From UBA1672 sp051967755 (lineage in GTDB: Bacteria; Pseudomonadota; Alphaproteobacteria; Micavibrionales; Micavibrionaceae), in assembly GCA_051967755.1 (NCBI GenBank), contig JBQDYD010000003.1, forward strand, positions 124,001-188,000: DNA of 64,000 nucleotides. Direction: 5' to 3'. The notes under the pieces are model-generated. The model was not told the DNA's origin, searched no databases, and was given only the letters and a program-made list of their open reading frames with translations. The stretch's first letter is position 1; each line of letters starts with the position of its first letter. This document shows, piece by piece, positions 60,708 through 64,000 of this stretch. A program made the translations under genes and the position numbers.

Positions 60708-61465
60708 TGAATCGCACATTAATTATGGCTGTATTTGCGTTATGTCTGGTTTTTCTGCCGTGGCAAAAAAGCTTTGCAGGTGATTTAGCGGTTGAGATTG
60801 CATCAGAACATATCGATGTCACTGTTGGCTTTACAGGATCATCTATTGAATTATTCGGCGATCGCCGTAATGCAGAGGCCGATATTGCGATTGTTGTAGA
60901 GGGGCCGCGTAAGGAGATTACAGTCTGGCAAAAAGCACGTGTTATGGGGACATGGGTTAACCGCTATTACATGACGTTTGAGAATATGCCAGTCTATTAT
61001 AATTATGCGACAACGATTGATGGCGATGTTGATGATAAATTGGACCTGATTATGCGTCACAACGGAATAGGGCATATGGCTCTGTTTTCCTCGCTTGATG
61101 TTCGTAAATCAGGATCAGTCATTGATGCAAAGCCATTTCAAGATGCGCTACTACGTAAAAAGCAGGCCAAAGGTGTTTATTTTCCTAAGGCGGCTGACAT
61201 CAAATTTTTAAATGATCATTTCTTTAGGGTTAGTTTTGAAATTCCCGCCTCGGCGTTAACCGGTGAGTATAAAATTCATAGTTATTTGATTGAGGATGGC
61301 AGGGTTAGTGAAAAAACAATGAATATTTTGAAGGTCGAGCAAGTCGGCGTGAATGCATTTGTCTATGGGCTGGCGAATAACCATAGTTTTGCATATGCGT
61401 TAATCTGCATTATCTTTGGTCTGTTTTCTGGTTGGTTTTCCAGTGTTGTAAGGGTCCGTCCTTAA
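60704..61465 (+). CDS. TIGR02186 family membrane protein
   Basis: The 253-residue protein has a signal peptide (cleavage near SFAG), an extracytoplasmic beta-rich domain beginning DLAVEIASEHIDVTVGFTGSSIELFG, and a C-terminal transmembrane helix near residues 230-250. The pattern DxxxxxIxxxxGFTGxxxxLFG with WVNRYYMTFENMPVYY matches TIGR02186, which accompanies TauE/SafE transporters in alphaproteobacteria. The start overlaps the TauE gene stop by four bases. Function is unknown, perhaps a subunit or chaperone of the transporter. Confidence 0.82.
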   Translation: MMNRTLIMAVFALCLVFLPWQKSFAGDLAVEIASEHIDVTVGFTGSSIELFGDRRNAEADIAIVVEGPRKEITVWQKARVMGTWVNRYYMTFENMPVYYNYATTIDGDVDDKLDLIMRHNGIGHMALFSSLDVRKSGSVIDAKPFQDALLRKKQAKGVYFPKAADIKFLNDHFFRVSFEIPASALTGEYKIHSYLIEDGRVSEKTMNILKVEQVGVNAFVYGLANNHSFAYALICIIFGLFSGWFSSVVRVRP

Positions 61466-61481
61466 TAAAAGGAGAAATAGC

Positions 61482-61961
61482 ATGAGTGATAAACAAATAA
61501 AAAAAAGAAATGGCGTTTTCCTGGTCATCGTAGATTCTACGGATGAATTTAATACTGCTATTGATTTTGCATCTGACTTCGCGAATGCAGAAGGCGGTTA
61601 TGTTGCTTTGCTGAATGTGATTGATGATACACCGGTATCGGGGTGGTCAGATATTGAAAGCAGAGTAAGGAAAGAGGCGCGGGCGCTGGCTGAAAAACGT
61701 ATATGGAATGCGGCCGGTCGCGTTGTAGATAACACAGGAACCATCCCTATGGTGAGTATTGAAGAGGGTGGGGAGCGCAGTGATTTCATTTTGAAGACCA
61801 TTGAGAGTAACAAAAACATCGTCGCCCTTGTCTTGGCGTCTGCTGCCGGTTCGTCTAATCCCGGGCCGTTGGTGACTTATTTTTCCGGAAAAGGATTATC
61901 GAAACTTCCTGTGCCGTTAATGGTTGTGCCCGGACACTTGCAAACAAGTGATAATGGCTGA
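61482..61961 (+). CDS. Universal stress protein UspA family
   Basis: The 159-residue protein has a UspA-type alpha/beta fold. FLVIVDSTDEFNTAIDFASDFANAEGGYVALLNVID matches the first strand and helix. The C-terminus has LSKLPVPLMVVPG. The usual ATP-binding GxxGx9GS-type loop appears as SAAGSSNPGP. Its role is probably stress- or energy-related. It lies 16 bases after the TIGR02186-type gene. Confidence 0.82.
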   Translation: MSDKQIKKRNGVFLVIVDSTDEFNTAIDFASDFANAEGGYVALLNVIDDTPVSGWSDIESRVRKEARALAEKRIWNAAGRVVDNTGTIPMVSIEEGGERSDFILKTIESNKNIVALVLASAAGSSNPGPLVTYFSGKGLSKLPVPLMVVPGHLQTSDNG

Positions 61962-62020
61962 TAGGGCTTGAACATATTTGGATCAACTCATATAAACATG
62001 AGGAAGAGAAAAGGACGATC

Positions 62021-62584
62021 ATGTTTATACAAACTCAAGACACACCAAATCCTGCTACCGTGAAGTTTCTTCCGGGGCGTACAATTCTGGATGAGAACAA
62101 GACATATGACTATGCGTCGCAGGCAGATGCGTTTAATGCCCCGCTTGCCAAGCGTTTATTCGGTATTACAGGGGTGACCCGCGTTTTTATCGCAGAGGAT
62201 TTTGTATCAGTAACAAAGGCGGATGATACGGATTGGAGTATGTTAAAGCCCATGATACTCGCCGCTTTGATGGAGCATTTATCAACGGGGCAACCTGTTA
62301 TTAATGTGAATACAGAATCATCAGGGCATGCGGATCATCAAGAGGGCTGTGAGCTTTCCTCCCAAATTAAAGAATTATTGGATGAGCGCGTCAGGCCTAT
62401 GGTTGCTATGGATGGCGGCGATATTGTTTTTGATCGTTTTGAGGATGGAATTGTTTATCTTCATATGCAAGGGGCGTGTTCAGGATGCCCCAGCTCTACC
62501 GTGACCCTCAAATCAGGCATTGAGAATATGCTAAAACATTATATCCCTGAGGTCGTTGAAGTGCGTCAGGTTAATGAATTTTAG
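62021..62584 (+). CDS. NifU-domain Fe-S scaffold/carrier protein
   Basis: The 187-residue protein has an N-terminal Nfu_N domain (MFIQTQDTPNPATVKFLPGR) and a C-terminal NifU domain with the cluster-binding Cys pair in MQGACSGCPSSTVTLKSGIENML. This is the alphaproteobacterial/mitochondrial NFU1 type that delivers 4Fe-4S clusters to target enzymes. A Gly/His/Asp linker separates the domains. The murJ-trpS-usp-nifU-tsaB gene order is conserved in this class. Confidence 0.92.
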   Translation: MFIQTQDTPNPATVKFLPGRTILDENKTYDYASQADAFNAPLAKRLFGITGVTRVFIAEDFVSVTKADDTDWSMLKPMILAALMEHLSTGQPVINVNTESSGHADHQEGCELSSQIKELLDERVRPMVAMDGGDIVFDRFEDGIVYLHMQGACSGCPSSTVTLKSGIENMLKHYIPEVVEVRQVNEF

Positions 62585-62592
62585 GTGCGTTA

Positions 62593-63291
62593 ATGATCGT
62601 CCTTTCTATAGATAGTGCGATGAATGGCTGTTCTGTTTGTGTTTATGATGCTCAGAATGATACGGTTCATGCACAAAGGGACACCGCAATGGTGCGCGGG
62701 CAGGCAGAGGCGTTAATGCCAATGGTTAATGATGTTTTGTCTGATGCTGACATGACCTTTCAGGATTTAAATTTAATTGCTGTTACGCAGGGGCCCGGCG
62801 CATTTACGGGTATGCGCATCGGTCTTGCGACTGCGAAATCCATTGGTATGGTGGTTGGCGTGCCTGTGGTTGGTGTTGGTTGCTTTGACGCAATAATGCG
62901 CACATATGGGGCAAATAAGGGTCATTCTGATGTGTCTGGCCCTGTTATTGTTTTACTTGAGACGAAAAGAAAAGATTTTTACGTGCAGGTTTATGCGTCT
63001 GGTGATGCTCAAAAAATCGGTGATCCTTCGGTGATGATGTGTCATGAAATTGATGCTTTATCTGAAAGTGATGAGGCGATTTTTATAGGCGATGGTGTTA
63101 CGCGATATCAGAAAGAAACAACGAAGACTGTAAAAACGCATTTTATTGAAAAACCTCTGGCTTCTGAGGTTGCAAGGCTTGGGGTAGAGGTATATAACCA
63201 GAGCCCGGAAAAGGTGAGCTCCGATCCTGTTTACTTGCGTATGCCGGAAATAGGAAAGCCTAAAAACCCTCCGAGAAAATTGGAACAGTAA
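62593..63291 (+). CDS. tsaB: tRNA threonylcarbamoyladenosine biosynthesis protein TsaB
   Basis: TsaB is the partner of TsaD in making t6A at position 37 of ANN-decoding tRNAs. The 232-residue protein has ILVLSIDSAMNGCSV-type start (IVLSIDSAMNGCSVCVYD), VTQGPGAFTGMRIGLATAKS (the conserved PGSFTGLR-like motif) and LLETKRKDFYVQVY. It lies eight bases after the NifU-type gene. The rimI acetyltransferase gene that often follows tsaB in this context is missing; mucR comes next. Confidence 0.9.
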   Translation: MIVLSIDSAMNGCSVCVYDAQNDTVHAQRDTAMVRGQAEALMPMVNDVLSDADMTFQDLNLIAVTQGPGAFTGMRIGLATAKSIGMVVGVPVVGVGCFDAIMRTYGANKGHSDVSGPVIVLLETKRKDFYVQVYASGDAQKIGDPSVMMCHEIDALSESDEAIFIGDGVTRYQKETTKTVKTHFIEKPLASEVARLGVEVYNQSPEKVSSDPVYLRMPEIGKPKNPPRKLEQ

Positions 63292-63421
63292 TACAATCTT
63301 ATGCAAAGATTATATTCTTTTCGGTTTTTATATACTTAATGTTGTAAAATATATATTCTTGTGAGATATTTAAAAAATAATAAATAATATTATAGATAGG
63401 TAAGTAAAGGTTGTAAGTATT
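63292..63421 (+). promoter_or_regulatory. AT-rich mucR upstream region with a repeated nonamer
   Basis: These 130 bases are very AT-rich. TATATTCTT occurs twice, at 63311-63319 and 63352-63360, 41 bases apart in direct orientation. MucR/Ros proteins bind AT-rich sites containing T/A-rich motifs and commonly repress their own gene, so these may be autoregulatory sites. Confidence 0.4.
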
Positions 63422-63823
63422 ATGAGTGAAGAAGTAAATCATGCAGATTTATTGTCGTTAACAACAGAAATCGTGTCTTCTTATGTTTCAAATAACACGG
63501 TGGATTCGGGTGACCTTCCGGCTGTTATTGATCAGGTTTATAAATCATTGTCAGGCGTTAGCGCGGAAGGAACCATCACTGCAGACAGACCGCAGCCTGC
63601 TGTTCCTATTAAACGTTCAATTACACCGGACTATTTGATTTGCTTGGAGGACGGTAAGAAATTAAAGATGTTAAAACGTCACCTAAAGACGGCCTATGGT
63701 ATGTCGCCTGAGCAATATCGTGAGCGTTGGGGCTTGCCTGCGGATTATCCAATGGTTGCGCCGAGCTATGCTGAAAAACGCAGCAAGCTGGCAAAAGATA
63801 TCGGTCTGGGGACACGTAATTAG
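63422..63823 (+). CDS. mucR: MucR/Ros-type zinc-finger transcriptional regulator
   Basis: The 133-residue protein is a MucR-family regulator. The conserved region PDYLICLEDGKKLKMLKRHLKTAYGMSPEQYRERW (residues about 69-103) contains the first Cys (ICLEDG) and His (RHL) of the prokaryotic zinc finger. The second Cys of the canonical CxxC is absent (ICLEDG), as in several MucR proteins. It regulates exopolysaccharide, motility and cell-cycle genes in other alphaproteobacteria. The last four bases overlap the convergent proC gene. Confidence 0.9.
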   Translation: MSEEVNHADLLSLTTEIVSSYVSNNTVDSGDLPAVIDQVYKSLSGVSAEGTITADRPQPAVPIKRSITPDYLICLEDGKKLKMLKRHLKTAYGMSPEQYRERWGLPADYPMVAPSYAEKRSKLAKDIGLGTRN

Positions 63824-64000
63824 CCGCTGAGCTCTTCGCCGCGTTTTTTTGCGGCGCTAAGGGCTTCGTCAAATATTTCCTGTGCGCGTCCGTCCATTAA
63901 AACTTTTAACGCTGCTTCTGTTGTGCCTTTGGGGCTTGTAACATTTTCCCGTAAAGTTTTGGCAGGGGTGTCTTCTTCTTCTCGTGCTAATGCTGCGCTT
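63820..64000 (-). CDS. proC: Pyrroline-5-carboxylate reductase, C-terminal end (runs off the right edge)
   Basis: The last 59 residues are visible on the minus strand. They contain LRENVTSPKGTTEAALKVL, the C-terminal signature of ProC (VTSPGGTT), with Lys replacing one Gly, followed by a helical tail. ProC reduces pyrroline-5-carboxylate to proline. The N-terminal NADP-binding domain lies beyond the edge. The stop overlaps the mucR stop by four bases in convergent orientation. Confidence 0.88.
   Translation of the reverse strand, partial: SAALAREEEDTPAKTLRENVTSPKGTTEAALKVLMDGRAQEIFDEALSAAKKRGEELSG

Overview
The window looks like a chromosomal segment of an alphaproteobacterium of mid-40s % G+C (estimated by eye). 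The main clues are a MucR/Ros-type regulator, an ELM1-family protein, an SdhE-type FAD assembly factor, the betaine-lipid pair BtaA/BtaB, alphaproteobacterial-type Ssb and GyrA, and a LexA box of the direct-repeat form GAAC-N7-GAAC upstream of a Y-family polymerase. Genus cannot be fixed from sequence alone. About 66 protein genes and one tRNA gene are supported. Genes are packed tightly, and only one gap exceeds 300 bases (37054-37441).

Layout. 1-5.2 kb is accessory. It holds the start of a relaxase with its MobC partner, an AT-rich DUF4238-type gene whose terminator lies inside its own coding end, a metal-flavoured cluster (HupE/UreJ-like membrane protein, membrane-anchored protein, His-rich exported protein), and a small gene of which a frameshifted fragment lies on the other side of that cluster. 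5.7-9.1 kb is a probable zinc transport operon: an ABC ATPase, an FtsX/MacB-like permease carrying a 66-residue His-rich insert, and two tandem DUF3299-like exported proteins, preceded by a Zur-like palindrome. 9.1-10.7 kb holds small genes of unknown role and an XRE regulator. 10.8-19.7 kb is housekeeping: uvrA, a diguanylate cyclase, ssb, a DUF2059-like protein, gyrA, coaD and tRNA-Lys.

19.9-29.0 kb carries an OmpA-domain protein without a signal peptide, a DUF502 protein, cysE, recG with a small membrane frame behind it, sdhE, an asparaginase and btaA/btaB. 29.1-36 kb carries mfd, small unknown genes, an APH-type kinase and an aspartate aminotransferase. 36-48.4 kb has a hydrolase, a likely sRNA locus, LysR, trxB, ELM1, Lrp, a lipoprotein lipase, trmFO, an SOS-controlled Y-family polymerase, a TerB-like protein, fdxA, cysK and a TrxR-like ferredoxin reductase.

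48.5-64 kb has coaBC-dut-mutS, a 790-residue coiled-coil protein with 14-residue repeats, ubiE, murJ, trpS, a TauE/TIGR02186/Usp group, a NifU-type scaffold, tsaB, mucR and the end of proC.

Functional themes are DNA repair (uvrA, recG, mfd, mutS, the SOS polymerase, ssb, dut), sulfur, redox and Fe-S metabolism (cysE, cysK, trxB, ferredoxin and its possible reductase, NifU), metal homeostasis in the left part, and phosphate-sparing membrane lipids (BtaAB). The least described parts are the His-rich-permease zinc operon with its Zur-like operator, the structured RNA behind the lysR gene, and the membrane frame that continues in phase after the recG stop codon.
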